A stretch of 64,000 bases of DNA from Vibrio maritimus (GCA_000755425.1 BBMT01000003.1:310001-374000), one strand, 5' to 3'; shown: positions 1 to 9,133, numbered from the stretch's first letter. The notes: generated by a model from the letters alone, not told the origin. Program-made: numbers and translations.

Positions 1-270
1 CATAAAAACCTCGTATCACATTGTTCACATTTTAAATAACATATTTGGTAGCAGTTTTTGCGCGGTGCTAGCTTAATATGGACTAATTTTCTTCACAATG
101 TGCAGGTACTAAAAGCTAAGTTAGTCCTCTTGTTAAATCGAATAGATTGTAGGTTGATCTTTACGTGTTTATTTTGTGAGGGTGTAGTAACCTTTTGTTC
201 ATTAGAGTAGTTGGATAATATCTTGATCTACTGGAAGCGGTTACATTTAGGGAATAAATGGTTTTTATAG
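1..270. other. AT-rich non-coding stretch at window edge
   Basis: I see no convincing gene on either strand. The stretch is AT-rich like the accessory genes that follow and probably holds the promoter of the small gene at 271. A purine-rich AGGGA at 249-253 is 17 bases before that start, further than is usual for a ribosome binding site. Confidence 0.4.
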
Positions 271-639
271 ATGTTTAGTGCAATTGATGTAGTAACCATT
301 ATCGCAATGGTAGCGGCTGTAATCGCTGCAATTCCGATTGTGAAGGGATGGTTGCCGATAAAGCTTTCTGATAAAGAGCGCGAAATTCTTTTACTGGCCA
401 AAGGGGATGACAGCTATCCATTTATGATTCTGTTTGTTTGCGGTACAGGTAAAGGTGCTTATGTTCAAACGCCGTTTAAACACGACTCAACCATATACGT
501 TTCTGATGAAATGGCCTCATTGACGTGTAAAAAGTTACTTAAAGTTGCATTTTTGCGGAAGGGTGGCGATTATCCTGGGGACGGACAGTTTGTTTGGTAT
601 ATGCTCACGCAAAAAGGTATCAAGCTATTGAACAAGTAA
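271..639 (+). CDS. Small membrane-anchored protein with winged-helix-like end
   Basis: A 122-residue protein I do not recognise. Residues about 5-28 form one hydrophobic segment, so it is probably anchored in the inner membrane with a short N-terminal tail. The rest is soluble. The last 20 residues (FVWYMLTQKGIKLL) resemble the wing and final helix of winged-helix proteins, where a YxLTxKG pattern is common, which would suggest DNA or protein binding at the membrane. The ATG at 271 has no well-placed ribosome binding site. It lies first in the AT-rich accessory stretch, on the same strand as the nuclease genes but about 180 bases from the next one, so co-transcription is uncertain. Confidence 0.45.
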   Translation: MFSAIDVVTIIAMVAAVIAAIPIVKGWLPIKLSDKEREILLLAKGDDSYPFMILFVCGTGKGAYVQTPFKHDSTIYVSDEMASLTCKKLLKVAFLRKGGDYPGDGQFVWYMLTQKGIKLLNK

Positions 640-820
640 AGGTCTGTTGTTCTATTGAGAGGACAAACTGTGCATAGCCTCTAGGTTTTGTAGAACACTT
701 GAGGAGATCAAAACCATCGAATTAACGCTGTAGTTTAGCTATGCTAGGTGGCTCTCAATACCAGTTTAAAGCTGTAGCAGGCAGTATTCCAAAGTTTTGA
801 CCATCAGGGGTGAGCATTTC

Positions 821-1834
821 ATGGAATTTTATCAAGTCGATCCAAGCAATGAGAACTATTGGCGCTCAATCATACTGTTTGGTAAGAATGTAGCATCATA
901 TAAATTTGCTTTGGCACATTCTTTACTCGAATTACATACCAAGCCAAATGACTTAATAACGCTGGAGCAGCTCGCTGACCCATTCAGTCGTCACCTTTGC
1001 GAGCATCTTAAGCAATCCCCTAAGCAAATTACATCCAAGTCTAGTAAATTTATTGAAGCGTGCGCTGCTTACAATAGAAATGATGTGGATAAAGACAGGC
1101 TAATTCAAACCACTATGAAGCTTGGGTTTAATAATGTCATAGACGCATTCCATAACGTTAATGGTGGGGAAATCGACAACCGTTTTTTTGTAGATGAACG
1201 TCGATCGAGTAAAGGTATTCGTTTAACAGATAATTTCTATCGATTAACAGAAAGTCCTCAATTTAATAGTTTCCAACATGAAACAGAAGCTCGATGGAAG
1301 CTTGTTGAGCAGGGATGGCGGATGGGAGTGTCACGTAACTTAATATCAGTTGAATATGACTCTGAACTGAAGACATTATTCACCATAGGCAAAGAGCGTA
1401 GAGTGGATATCACTAGTTGTAGAGATAGTTTGAACGGTTACCAAAAGGGCAAATGTTTTTACTGTTATGATGAAGTTAGTATCGACAAGGCTGCTAAAAA
1501 CCTAGCAGATGTTGATCATTTTTTTCCATGGAAAGCAAAAGACACTGTTCAGAATGTCAACGGAGTGTGGAATCTAGTCCTTTCCTGTACAGAATGCAAT
1601 CGTGGTGAAAATGGAAAGTTCGCAAAAGTTCCCACGATTGAGCTTCTTTACCGACTTCACAAGAGGAATGAATACTTTATCAGCAGTCACTTACCCTTAA
1701 GAGAAACACTGATTCAACAGACTGGCAAAAATGAAACTACACGGCGTAATTTTCTACAGCAACAATACACAATGGCTAAAAATATTCTCATTCATGAATG
1801 GCAGCCTGAACCTCGAGGGATTATGACTTTCTGA
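821..1834 (+). CDS. HNH endonuclease family protein
   Basis: A 337-residue protein with a zinc-type HNH nuclease module near the C-terminus. A CFYC pair at about residue 211 and a CTEC pair at about 255 would bind zinc, and VDHFFPW at about 229 supplies the D-H core of the beta-beta-alpha-metal fold; NRG follows the second cysteine pair. The N-terminal 200 residues match no family I know and may recognise substrate or partner. I chose the ATG at 821 because AGGGG at 806-810 is well placed; an in-frame TTG at 797 is less likely. The stop overlaps the ATG of the following methyltransferase by one base, so the two are translated together. Nuclease-methyltransferase pairs are common in defence islands, but the methyltransferase here is not clearly a DNA enzyme, so a restriction-modification role is inference only. 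Confidence 0.75.
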   Translation: MEFYQVDPSNENYWRSIILFGKNVASYKFALAHSLLELHTKPNDLITLEQLADPFSRHLCEHLKQSPKQITSKSSKFIEACAAYNRNDVDKDRLIQTTMKLGFNNVIDAFHNVNGGEIDNRFFVDERRSSKGIRLTDNFYRLTESPQFNSFQHETEARWKLVEQGWRMGVSRNLISVEYDSELKTLFTIGKERRVDITSCRDSLNGYQKGKCFYCYDEVSIDKAAKNLADVDHFFPWKAKDTVQNVNGVWNLVLSCTECNRGENGKFAKVPTIELLYRLHKRNEYFISSHLPLRETLIQQTGKNETTRRNFLQQQYTMAKNILIHEWQPEPRGIMTF

Positions 1835-2415
1835 TGAGTATCGATTTTTACAATGAGAACGCTGACTCTTTCGTTCAAGGCACACTAAATGTCGACATGC
1901 AGAGCTTGTACAATCCATTTATTCTCAAGCTTAGAAAAAATGCACTTATCTTGGATGCAGGGTGCGGATCAGGGCGTGATTCCAAGGCTTTTATGGATAT
2001 GGGTTACCGAGTCGAAGCTATTGATGCTTCAAAGGCTATGGTAGAGCATGCAAGCGCCTATTCTGGACTGAATGTTCGACATCTTACTTTTCAACAAATA
2101 GATGCATTCAACAAATATGATGCGATATGGTCATGCGCCTCTTTGCTTCACGTATCACTATCTGAATTGCCAGAAGTCGTCGCAAAGCTATCTCGTTCTT
2201 TAAAATCTCATGGGATTTGGTATTTATCTTTTAAATATGGTGATTCCGAGCGAATCAAAGATGGACGCACGTTTACTGATTTAGATGAAAATGGCTTGCA
2301 AACGTTGATAGCCGCTCAACGGGATGTTGAGATTGTTGAGACATGGGTAACGAAGGATGCTAGGCCTGCTCGAGCTGAAAAGTGGTTAAACGCAATTCTG
2401 CGTAAAGTGGATTAG
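1834..2415 (+). CDS. Class I SAM-dependent methyltransferase (TehB/UbiE-like)
   Basis: A 193-residue protein with the Rossmann-type methyltransferase fold. Motif I is LDAGCGSGRDSKAF at about residues 40-53 for S-adenosylmethionine binding, an acidic residue ends strand 2 (VEAIDAS), and YDAIWSCASLLH matches motif IV/post-motif of small-molecule methyltransferases of the TehB/UbiE type. No NPPY or DPPY motif is seen, so it is probably not an N6-adenine or N4-cytosine DNA methylase. It overlaps the HNH nuclease gene (TGATG). The substrate cannot be read from the sequence. Similar enzymes detoxify tellurite or thiols, or modify nucleobases and tRNA. Confidence 0.75.
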   Translation: MSIDFYNENADSFVQGTLNVDMQSLYNPFILKLRKNALILDAGCGSGRDSKAFMDMGYRVEAIDASKAMVEHASAYSGLNVRHLTFQQIDAFNKYDAIWSCASLLHVSLSELPEVVAKLSRSLKSHGIWYLSFKYGDSERIKDGRTFTDLDENGLQTLIAAQRDVEIVETWVTKDARPARAEKWLNAILRKVD

Positions 2416-2515
2416 CTTAGAGAAAAACAGCTTGAGTGCTGTCGTTCTAGCCCCAGCCCCGTTTGAAGCTACATATGTAGAAACTAACATTGCATAATCT
2501 CGAGTGGAGGCTTTG

Positions 2516-2953
2516 ATGTTCTCGAAAAAGTATAGGTTATCAAGCTGGGCGACTGCTGGAATCCCTCTAGTTGCTGCTGGCGTCTACGCTATTTGGCATG
2601 ACGAGAAACTAATATACTGTGGTATGTCTGGAAGACAGATAGAAAAGAATCTTCATAAATCAAAGTTCGGTTTGATCACACGCATCAAAAGTCACGCTTC
2701 AGGTCGATTAAGCGGTGACCAGTTTTGCGTGTACGTTGCCAATCGTTTGGTGATACCTAATCTAAAGCAGTCTGACCTCCCGCGCTTTGCGACCGGAGAA
2801 ATCAAGCTTGATACCTTGACCAAGGAATACATCAGCAAGAATCTTGAGTTTCAGTATATTGTCGTTGAATCGAGTGAAGAAGCTTACAGGTTAGAAAGTA
2901 AAGCTAGATCTGGCGTTACATTTGGTCAGTCACCTTTATTAAATCCTCTTTGA
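2516..2953 (+). CDS. GIY-YIG-type nuclease domain protein
   Basis: A 145-residue protein that fits the GIY-YIG nuclease core. GVY at about residue 22 stands for GIY, IYCG at about 33 for YIG, an arginine follows in GLITRIKSH, and a late glutamate in EEAYRLESKA and the asparagine in the C-terminal NPL match the remaining conserved positions. The family cleaves DNA or, in some branches, is attached to other domains; here it stands alone. GTGGAGG at 2504-2510 is five bases before the ATG at 2516, so I use that start and not the upstream GTG at 2504. It follows the methyltransferase by 100 bases and precedes the OLD/reverse-transcriptase pair, all on the same strand. Identification rests on motif spacing alone. 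Confidence 0.6.
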   Translation: MFSKKYRLSSWATAGIPLVAAGVYAIWHDEKLIYCGMSGRQIEKNLHKSKFGLITRIKSHASGRLSGDQFCVYVANRLVIPNLKQSDLPRFATGEIKLDTLTKEYISKNLEFQYIVVESSEEAYRLESKARSGVTFGQSPLLNPL

Positions 2954-3248
2954 CTTGTTAGTTTCATGCTTGTTCAAATGAGAATACCCCATGTGACTTA
3001 AAGCTACAACGCACTAAGAGATGTTCGTTTTCCTGATTTTTAAATCGTAGTAACTGTATGCAGGTTAACAACAAAGATCATGTAACATGCTTTGCTAATG
3101 TATTGGTTACTTAAGGTGTCGAAACTAAAACAACATTAATAAAGGGCGCTTGTTTATGTTTTGATTCAGCTCGCTTATCGAGAAATGAAAGCGAAGTGGA
3201 AATCCATATAACTATCTGATATGATGAGAAAAAAACCAAGATGATATT
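2954..3248 (+). other. 295-base leader before the OLD/RT operon
   Basis: I see no gene. Two small inverted repeats are visible: TCGCTT 3171-3176 with AAGCGA 3189-3194, and CATAT 3205-3209 with ATATG 3219-3223. Retron-type reverse transcriptases need a structured RNA (msr-msd), often encoded just upstream of the operon, so this is the first place to look for it, but I found no long a1/a2 complementary pair here. The second repeat could instead be an operator close to the promoter. Confidence 0.35.
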
Positions 3249-5539
3249 ATGACAGTACAGGCTATAAAGATCACCAACTTGTTATCATTCGATGAATTAA
3301 GTGTAGATGGCTTAAACGACTTAAACTGCATTGTTGGTCGAAATAATGTTGGTAAATCTAATTTACTAAAAGTTATAAAGTTCTTTTATAATAAACTTGA
3401 AGGTAAAGAAGAACTACCTCCTAAGTTAAACTCAAATTATTCGTACAAAGGCTCCATATCAATAACTTATGATATGACGAGAATATATAGAATAGCAAGG
3501 AATCAACCAGAGAATAAGTACTTTGACTTTATTGTTAGAAAGCTAGTGCCCCTCCATAAACGTAGTATATTTACGTTAACACGGTATAATAATGATTACA
3601 CTAGCTATACTTTAACGTTGAATATTTACAATGATGGTAGAGTTAGGTGGTCAACCAAAGATAAGCAAACTCTAAACCTTATTCTTTATTTGTTCCCATT
3701 TTTCCATATTGAACCCCGACATATGGATTTACATGAATGGGATAGTCTATGGGATCTTGTATCAAGGTTGAAGTCTTTCAATTTATCGAAGATTGAAGAT
3801 CAAGCTGTAATTGATTTTTTTGATAAGTCAATTAATTCAAGTGGTGAAAATTCATATAAAAAGTATATTTCAGACTTAAATAAGACTATGTCTACTAAGC
3901 CTAGCTCGCAGAAGGAAAAGATATTGAGCTATATTAAGGCTGGATTAAGAGGTTATCGCTTTGAGATAGATGAAAGTGACCTTAAATTTCACTCAGATGG
4001 GACAAACTCATTTCACTTCATCAAAACTTTTCTTAAGATACTAATCACTATTTCACGAAGAGAGTATATAACACCTTTTGTTTTTATTGATGAGCCCGAA
4101 TTAGGGTTGCACCCTAAAATGAACGAAGTTCTAGTGCAAGATATATATACTAGCTTTAATTATAATGAGCGCAAGGATGATAGGGTTACTAGACCTAAAG
4201 TATTTATAACAACCCATTCACCTAACATTGTAAAAGAGATAATTAAAAAATTTAGACAGAAACAGCGTGTCTACAGCTTTCAAAAAAATCTGATGGTGAA
4301 ACTACAATTAGCATACTAAATTCCACTTATGATAATGAAAGTTTTATTAATATTTTTAGTGACAATGAGGCAAGACTTTTCTTTAGCGATTTTATATTGT
4401 TTGTAGAGGGTGAGAGTGAGTTGGAAGCGTTCGGTAACATGAGGATGATCGAGCATTTCCCCCATTTAAAAAATGTAGATGTTTATAAATGTAGTAGCAA
4501 TGTTATAGGAGAGCGTGTTAATCCATCATACTCAAACTCTGCTATCCCATATCTATTTTTGTTTGATGCGGATAAAGCAATAACGATAAAGGGTGAGCCT
4601 AAGAATTTGTCTGTAAAGCTTGGTAAGAACGGTGACTATTTTGATTTCAAACCAGACACGTTAAAACTTGAGCTTAACAAGTATAAGATGGGTTTTAGTA
4701 AAAAGTATAAGCTTAAGCGAGAAAATATAGAGTTTTTGTTGTCCACAATGAATAAAACGGTAAAGGTAGATAATACAAAACAATGCTTTCTTGAGGAGTC
4801 AGATTTTGAGTCAATATTTCATGCTGTAAAAATCAGATTGCTAGAGAAAAATGTATATCTAAATAGAACTACTCTAGAAGGGTGTTTAATTCAAAGACAT
4901 AGTTCAGAGATTCTATATGGATGGTTGAAGAATAAGTATAGTTCTGACTTTGATTCGATATTGCAGCGTATCGAACGGAGTAAGTATTTGACTGAAGATA
5001 TGCTTATTGATTATCTTCGAGTCATTTTCAACGGAAAATCTATGGCGCTAACAGACTATAGTCACTTCAATGTCGAAGCTTATAAGCAGACGTTGGATAA
5101 TGGAAGAAAGGTGGCTGGTAAATTAAGGTATACTTCTAGACATGCAAAAATGCTGATGAGATTATTGGAAGAGAATACTGTACGCAATAAGTTCCTTGAC
5201 AAAACTGACGGATGGACAACAAGCTTCTTGAATTATGCCGTTGAATATGTTGAGAATGAGTCTTCTTCGAAAAATCAATCGTTTGGGACAGTTTTCAAGG
5301 TTCATTTTCCCGAGTTTTATGATATCATTCGTATGCTTCAACCGATAGTAGAGGGAGATATGAGTTTCGACAATTATCTGAGAGCTTGCCTCTCCCGCTC
5401 TTTGTTAGAGAGAGTTCAACTTCTCTCTTCTTTGGGCATAGTCCTAATGACTACTAATCTGGTCACTGTGATTAGTATGTGTCGAAGTGCACACCTACGG
5501 TGTAATGGTGTTCTTTTGTATCGGGTTGAAGCTCTATGA
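3249..5539 (+). CDS. OLD-family ATPase/TOPRIM nuclease (one frame break)
   Basis: Two open frames join into one OLD (overcoming lysogenization defect) nuclease of about 760 residues. The N-terminal ABC/SMC-like ATPase has Walker A GRNNVGKS at about residue 29, Walker B FVFIDEPELGLHP at about 277 and an H-loop VFITTHSPN. The C-terminal part is a TOPRIM domain with the metal-binding glutamate in ILFVEGESE and the acidic pair in LFLFDADK. The first frame stops at 4319. In the -1 frame the sequence reads straight through from a run of seven A (4282-4288) into the TOPRIM part, so one A is probably missing. A programmed -1 slip at this A-run is possible but less likely, given how many similar breaks the window holds. 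The stop overlaps the reverse transcriptase ATG (ATGA), which couples them. AT-rich codon use fits recent acquisition. The last 40 residues look unusual and may hide another error. Confidence 0.8.
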
Positions 5540-6636
5540 TCAAGAATAAAATTAGTGATGACTTCTTTAGGAAAGCAATACTTAAAGGTAATGAAGATCT
5601 CCTAAATAATTTCTCTCCAGCTGTCAGAGAGTTTCAAATTGGTTGCGATAACTTATTTGAAATTACAAGGGAAACTGAACACAAGCAAATCAATGATAGA
5701 ATAACTAAGTTCGTTTTGGAAAAAACTCCAATTAACTCATCTGCGTGTGGTTTTGTTCAGGGTAAATCATATTATGATTTTCTTAGGCCTCATATTAGTG
5801 GATACTACTTCTTACGGTTGGATATTAAAAAGTTCTTTCACTCAATTCCTTCATATGAAGTTAAGGCACTACTCTCTCAGTTCTTCAATAATGAAAAAAA
5901 TGGTAATAAATATTCAGCCTTAGACATTGCGTATATGTCTGTCATTCATAAAGTAAGTGATACTCATATTGACAAGGATTTCCGTAGTAAGGAAATTCTC
6001 CCAATGGGTTTCTCATCTTCGCCTGTAATTTCTAATATAATATTCAGAAAAGTAGATATTTTGATCCAAAAGCTATGTGAAGATAAAGGGATTGTCTACT
6101 CTCGGTATGCAGATGATATGCTTTTTTCTTGCGACAATAGTAATTATCTTCACTGTGATCAATTTGAGAGAGATATATCTATTTTTATATCTACACTTTC
6201 TCTTAGATTGAAGAAAAGAAAGAGGAGAGCAACAGAGAATACTATATCGCTTAATGGCTACGTAGTGCAGAATAAAAAACGAGAGAAAGGTTTTTTACAT
6301 GTTTATAAAGAGAAGCCTGTCGGCAGTATTAGATTATCGGATAAAAAGCTAAAACCATTGAAAAAGCTTGCTTCTTTGCTTCAAAAACAAAAAAGTCCTG
6401 TTGTCATAATGGAAAGCTTGTTTTCCCTTGAGCGTAGAAAATTTATTAATAGGTATGGTAATAATTGGAATTTTTATTGCAAGTATGCTGATGAGCAACT
6501 TCAGAATAAACTGAAAGGTTATCGTTCATATCTAGTTTCGCTAATAAAGTATAATGATAAGTATGGTTGCGTAAATGTTGAATGCATGGAAAAGCTCAGA
6601 GCGTTGGTTGGTGTTTTTGAACTAAATATTAAATAA
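5536..6636 (+). CDS. Retron-like reverse transcriptase
   Basis: A 366-residue RNA-directed DNA polymerase. Visible motifs: GFVQGKSYYDFLRPH before motif A, LRLDIKKFFHSI (motif A aspartate, about residue 96), LPMGFSSSPVISNI (motif B'), and the catalytic YADD in YSRYADDMLF at about 190. After this comes a LNGYVV segment where retron enzymes carry their conserved VTG region. No maturase, integrase or endonuclease domain follows, so this is not a group II intron or retroelement enzyme. The start overlaps the OLD gene stop by four bases. In retrons the enzyme makes a branched RNA-DNA (msDNA) that holds an effector protein in check; OLD-type ATPase/TOPRIM effectors are known retron partners (for example Retron-Eco8). 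Assignment to retrons is by motif and neighbour; a DRT/UG-type enzyme is the alternative. Confidence 0.8.
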   Translation: MIKNKISDDFFRKAILKGNEDLLNNFSPAVREFQIGCDNLFEITRETEHKQINDRITKFVLEKTPINSSACGFVQGKSYYDFLRPHISGYYFLRLDIKKFFHSIPSYEVKALLSQFFNNEKNGNKYSALDIAYMSVIHKVSDTHIDKDFRSKEILPMGFSSSPVISNIIFRKVDILIQKLCEDKGIVYSRYADDMLFSCDNSNYLHCDQFERDISIFISTLSLRLKKRKRRATENTISLNGYVVQNKKREKGFLHVYKEKPVGSIRLSDKKLKPLKKLASLLQKQKSPVVIMESLFSLERRKFINRYGNNWNFYCKYADEQLQNKLKGYRSYLVSLIKYNDKYGCVNVECMEKLRALVGVFELNIK

Positions 6637-7316
6637 ACATTGATTGATATTTTTCGAGTATATACCTAGGCATTTGTTAGCGATTTGCGACATTAGTTAT
6701 TACTTTTTTCATCAAGGATCTAGCTAAATCGTTGGCTTAGTTCAGCGTAGCTAATCTAGAATGCACTTCATAACCAACTGTAGGTGTCCTATATGGCACA
6801 TTTTAATTGCTACATATTTGCTATATGATTATAAGTGCATTCTTTTAAGTGGTTGTTTTAATTAGATATAATTTTATTTTTCGACTGCTTAACAAGGGGA
6901 TAAGAACCTTTGAAAGAGGCGATAACTTAAACGCAGATTGTCTTAGAGTCACGATATTAATTTCCATATTATTTGTTTTAAAAAGGCCAGTTTTGCCTGA
7001 CAATAATATGCACCCGCTTGCTATAAACTCATCGTTTTGGGATGGTTGCAGGGGAGGAGGTAGTGGGAGTACTTTTGGATTAATTAACAGCGAATCACAC
7101 TGCGTAGGATTATTTTTGTAATTTATTTACGACTTTTGTAATCATTGTTGTTATGGAGTCACGCTTTGTTTGGGTATAAATGGCTGGGATGTCGAAAAGA
7201 TTTCTCATTGAATATTGTGAAGTTGACGGGGTTTTCTCTCCATTATGTGATGTATGCAACTAGGTAACTTACACAAATAGAGAGGGGAATATTTATCCCC
7301 TCATAGTCTGGGACAG
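6637..7316. other. 680-base stretch without a supported gene
   Basis: This gap separates the accessory island from the core gene ybjQ. It contains the 84-base inverted-repeat element at 6759-6842 and a poor 90-codon frame (GTG at 6849 to 7121) with no ribosome binding site. At 7282-7302 GAGGGGA pairs with TCCCCTC, a hairpin just after the ybjQ stop that may end that transcript on the minus strand. Otherwise I see nothing here. Confidence 0.45.
6759..6842. repeat. 84-base element bounded by 14-bp inverted repeats
   Basis: The left arm at 6759-6773 (GAATGCACTTCATAA) and the right arm at 6829-6842 (TTATAAGTGCATTC) are complementary apart from one extra C in the left arm. They enclose an AT-rich interior and sit 120 bases after the reverse transcriptase. 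The paired ends recall the a1/a2 arms that close a retron msr-msd RNA, but 84 bases is short for one. A stable transcript end, a small MITE-like element or a protein-binding site are alternatives. No target-site duplication is visible. Confidence 0.5.
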
Positions 7317-7637
7317 TTAATCCACTACAACAGCAGTGCCACTAGCAGATACCATTAGCATTCCATTACCACTGCCCAGTACTTCATAATCTAAGTCCAC
7401 ACCTACAACCGCGTTTGCTCCAATATCACTGGCTTTTTGTTCAAGCTCTTTTAACGCAATTTCGCGAGCTCGTTGAAGTTCACGCTCATAAGTACCAGAG
7501 CGGCCACCAACAATGTCACGCAGTCCTGCAAACATATCTTTAAACACATTGGCTCCGAGTATAGCTTCGCCGGCTATGACGCCTTTGTAGCTGACAATTC
7601 TTTTGCCTTCAACAGTTTGAGTTGTTGTTACTATCAT
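7317..7637 (-). CDS. ybjQ: YbjQ family (UPF0145) protein
   Basis: A 106-residue cytoplasmic protein matching the YbjQ/DUF74 heavy-metal-binding-domain family at full length: it starts [12 protein letters not shown], then has [16 protein letters not shown], a central helix rich in R, E and K, and ends with [16 protein letters not shown] and the VSASGTAV strand. Family members form pentameric rings; no enzyme activity is established and the metal-binding label is weak. The gene stands alone, with a hairpin downstream at 7282-7302, and marks the return to ordinary core sequence after the AT-rich island. Confidence 0.88.
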   Translation of the reverse strand: MIVTTTQTVEGKRIVSYKGVIAGEAILGANVFKDMFAGLRDIVGGRSGTYERELQRAREIALKELEQKASDIGANAVVGVDLDYEVLGSGNGMLMVSASGTAVVVD

Positions 7638-7756
7638 TGAATGCTCCTGTATGCGCTGATAGGGTGGTATTTAATACACCTTAACAGCAGTTCTTGCATA
7701 TCGAAAAGTACTATCAATGAAAGCAAAGATTTTGTCACAATCTAATGAATAAAAAA

Positions 7757-7773
7757 GGAGAGCAATGCTCTCC
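7757..7773 (-). terminator. Rho-independent terminator after pstS-like gene
   Basis: On the minus strand GGAGAGC pairs with GCTCTCC around a three-base loop and is followed by a run of six T. It lies about 20 bases after the stop of the phosphate-binding-protein gene and would end that transcript. Confidence 0.75.
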
Positions 7774-7794
7774 ATAAAGAAGCAATTAAATCAG

Positions 7795-8607
7795 TTACTT
7801 CACTGGCGTATAACCATACTCTTCAATCAGCAACTGGCCTTCTTTAGAAAGGACATAGTCAATGAATTTGTCTGCATCGTCGTCAATGTCGTCTTTCTTA
7901 TGAAGCAGTAAGAATGGGCGAGCCAGTTTGTACTTACCTTCTGAGATATTCTTAGTGTTAGCTTCGACGCCTTCGAATGTAATCGCCTTTATCGAGCGAT
8001 CAACTGAACCTTCTGAGATAAAACCAATCGCATGCGGGTTGTGGTTGACGATGGTTTTTACCATGCTGTTGCTGTTTACGACCAGGTTAGTAGGATTGAT
8101 GTCTGAAACCGTTCTGTCGTTAATTACGCGTGTTAAGCCAAGCAGGCTTTCAAAGCTTGCGCGAGTACCCGAAGAGGCTTCTCGAGTGACGACGGCGATT
8201 TTCTGATCAGGACCACCAATCTGTTTCCAGTTGGTGATTTTGCCTTTGTAGATATCAAACAGTTGCTCTCGGGTGACGTTTTGCACAGGGTTAGCCAAAT
8301 TGACTACCACTGCTAAGCCATCATAAGCAATTGGGAATACCTCAAGTGACTCGTTGTTTTCTTGTACGGTTAGGAAGCGACTGCTCATACCGATATCAGT
8401 GGCGCCTTTTTCCAACAAAGTAATGCCCGCAGTAGAGCCAATCCCTTGCACTGCAACGAATGTATCTGAATTTTTGTTGTTGTATTGCTCTGCTAATACA
8501 TCCATCACACGAGCGACAGAGGTCGAACCGGATACGTTGACTTCTTCTGCTTGAACATGAGCAATGCTGGTAATAGAGAGTAGGGTGGCTAGCGCGATGC
8601 GAAGCAT
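7795..8607 (-). CDS. pstS: PstS-like periplasmic phosphate-binding protein
   Basis: A 270-residue substrate-binding protein of the PstS family. Residues 1-20 are a signal peptide (MLRIALATLLSITS with cleavage after HVQA), so it acts in the periplasm. The mature start VNVSGSTSVARVMDVL and the later TREASSGTRASFE are the two phosphate-contact loops typical of PstS, and DIGMSSR matches the middle contact. I chose the ATG at 8607 because GGAG lies six bases upstream; a TTG at 8619 is less likely. No pstC, pstA or pstB genes adjoin it, so it either serves a transporter encoded elsewhere or is a second, phosphate-sensing copy. Vibrios often carry two PstS proteins. I looked for a Pho box upstream and saw no clear one. 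Confidence 0.85.
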   Translation of the reverse strand: MLRIALATLLSITSIAHVQAEEVNVSGSTSVARVMDVLAEQYNNKNSDTFVAVQGIGSTAGITLLEKGATDIGMSSRFLTVQENNESLEVFPIAYDGLAVVVNLANPVQNVTREQLFDIYKGKITNWKQIGGPDQKIAVVTREASSGTRASFESLLGLTRVINDRTVSDINPTNLVVNSNSMVKTIVNHNPHAIGFISEGSVDRSIKAITFEGVEANTKNISEGKYKLARPFLLLHKKDDIDDDADKFIDYVLSKEGQLLIEEYGYTPVK

Positions 8608-8785
8608 AGATAACTCCAAATAAAGTAAGAATTTGCCACATCATATTTCGTTAGTGTGACACTTTTGTGAATTGACTTTGCCTGCTTTGGTCTTAGCTCT
8701 CAATTGCATCTAATTGGTGTCTGCAACGCTAACAAACTCGTCAAAAAGCAGTTATATTAAAGGTATCTATCGAGAGGAAGGGTGT

Positions 8786-9133
8786 ATGACGTTAATTCAA
8801 ATGTCGCAGTGCCGCCTAGAGCGATGCGCAGAAATTGTTTGTAGTAACCGAAACCGCAGTATGCCCGTGGAGCTTGGGAAGTCCCTGTTTGAAATGCTTG
8901 AACATGGCGTGCTGTTCTCTAAAGCGCACTATTTACTCGACTCAAAGTCTTCCAGTTACACCAGTGCAGTGGCCAAAGTTGAACTGGATGCCAATGACAA
9001 TCAATGGCTGGTTTATGTGCCCGACGAGCAAGATGGTGAAGCGTGGATTCCTTATCCGTTTCTTGGAAAGAGCTCTGATTTAACGGCTGTAATGCGTGAA
9101 ATTGAGAAAGATCCGAAAGCATACTTTTGGTGA
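8786..9133 (+). CDS. DUF3024-like small protein
   Basis: A 115-residue cytoplasmic protein of unknown function. Its length, the pattern of a charged N-terminal helix followed by strands (VAKVELDANDNQWLVYVPD), and the C-terminal aromatic end (PKAYFW) resemble the DUF3024 family found in vibrios, but the match is by eye only. I use the ATG at 8786 because GAGAGGAAGGGTG directly precedes it; an in-frame upstream start at 8714 has no ribosome binding site. It converges on rnb across a shared terminator. Confidence 0.55.
   Translation: MTLIQMSQCRLERCAEIVCSNRNRSMPVELGKSLFEMLEHGVLFSKAHYLLDSKSSSYTSAVAKVELDANDNQWLVYVPDEQDGEAWIPYPFLGKSSDLTAVMREIEKDPKAYFW

Noticed and set aside
2416..3248. Integron attC-type recombination sites between accessory genes
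   Set aside because: I looked for the paired GTTRRRY-type ends around the short genes and found none; no integrase gene is present.
4281..4290. Programmed -1 frameshift as the main explanation of the OLD break
   Set aside because: The same type of one-base loss affects many housekeeping genes in the window, so a sequencing deletion is the simpler explanation; it is kept only as a low-interest finding.
6849..7121. 90-codon frame from a GTG after the reverse transcriptase, with a Gly-rich end
   Set aside because: There is no ribosome binding site, no recognisable domain, and it begins just after the inverted repeat. I do not count it as a gene, although a short internal ATG frame (MHPLAINSSFWDG...) could be re-examined.
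8608..8700. Pho box upstream of the pstS-like gene
   Set aside because: GTCA-containing segments occur but are 16 bases apart instead of 11 and do not match the consensus well.
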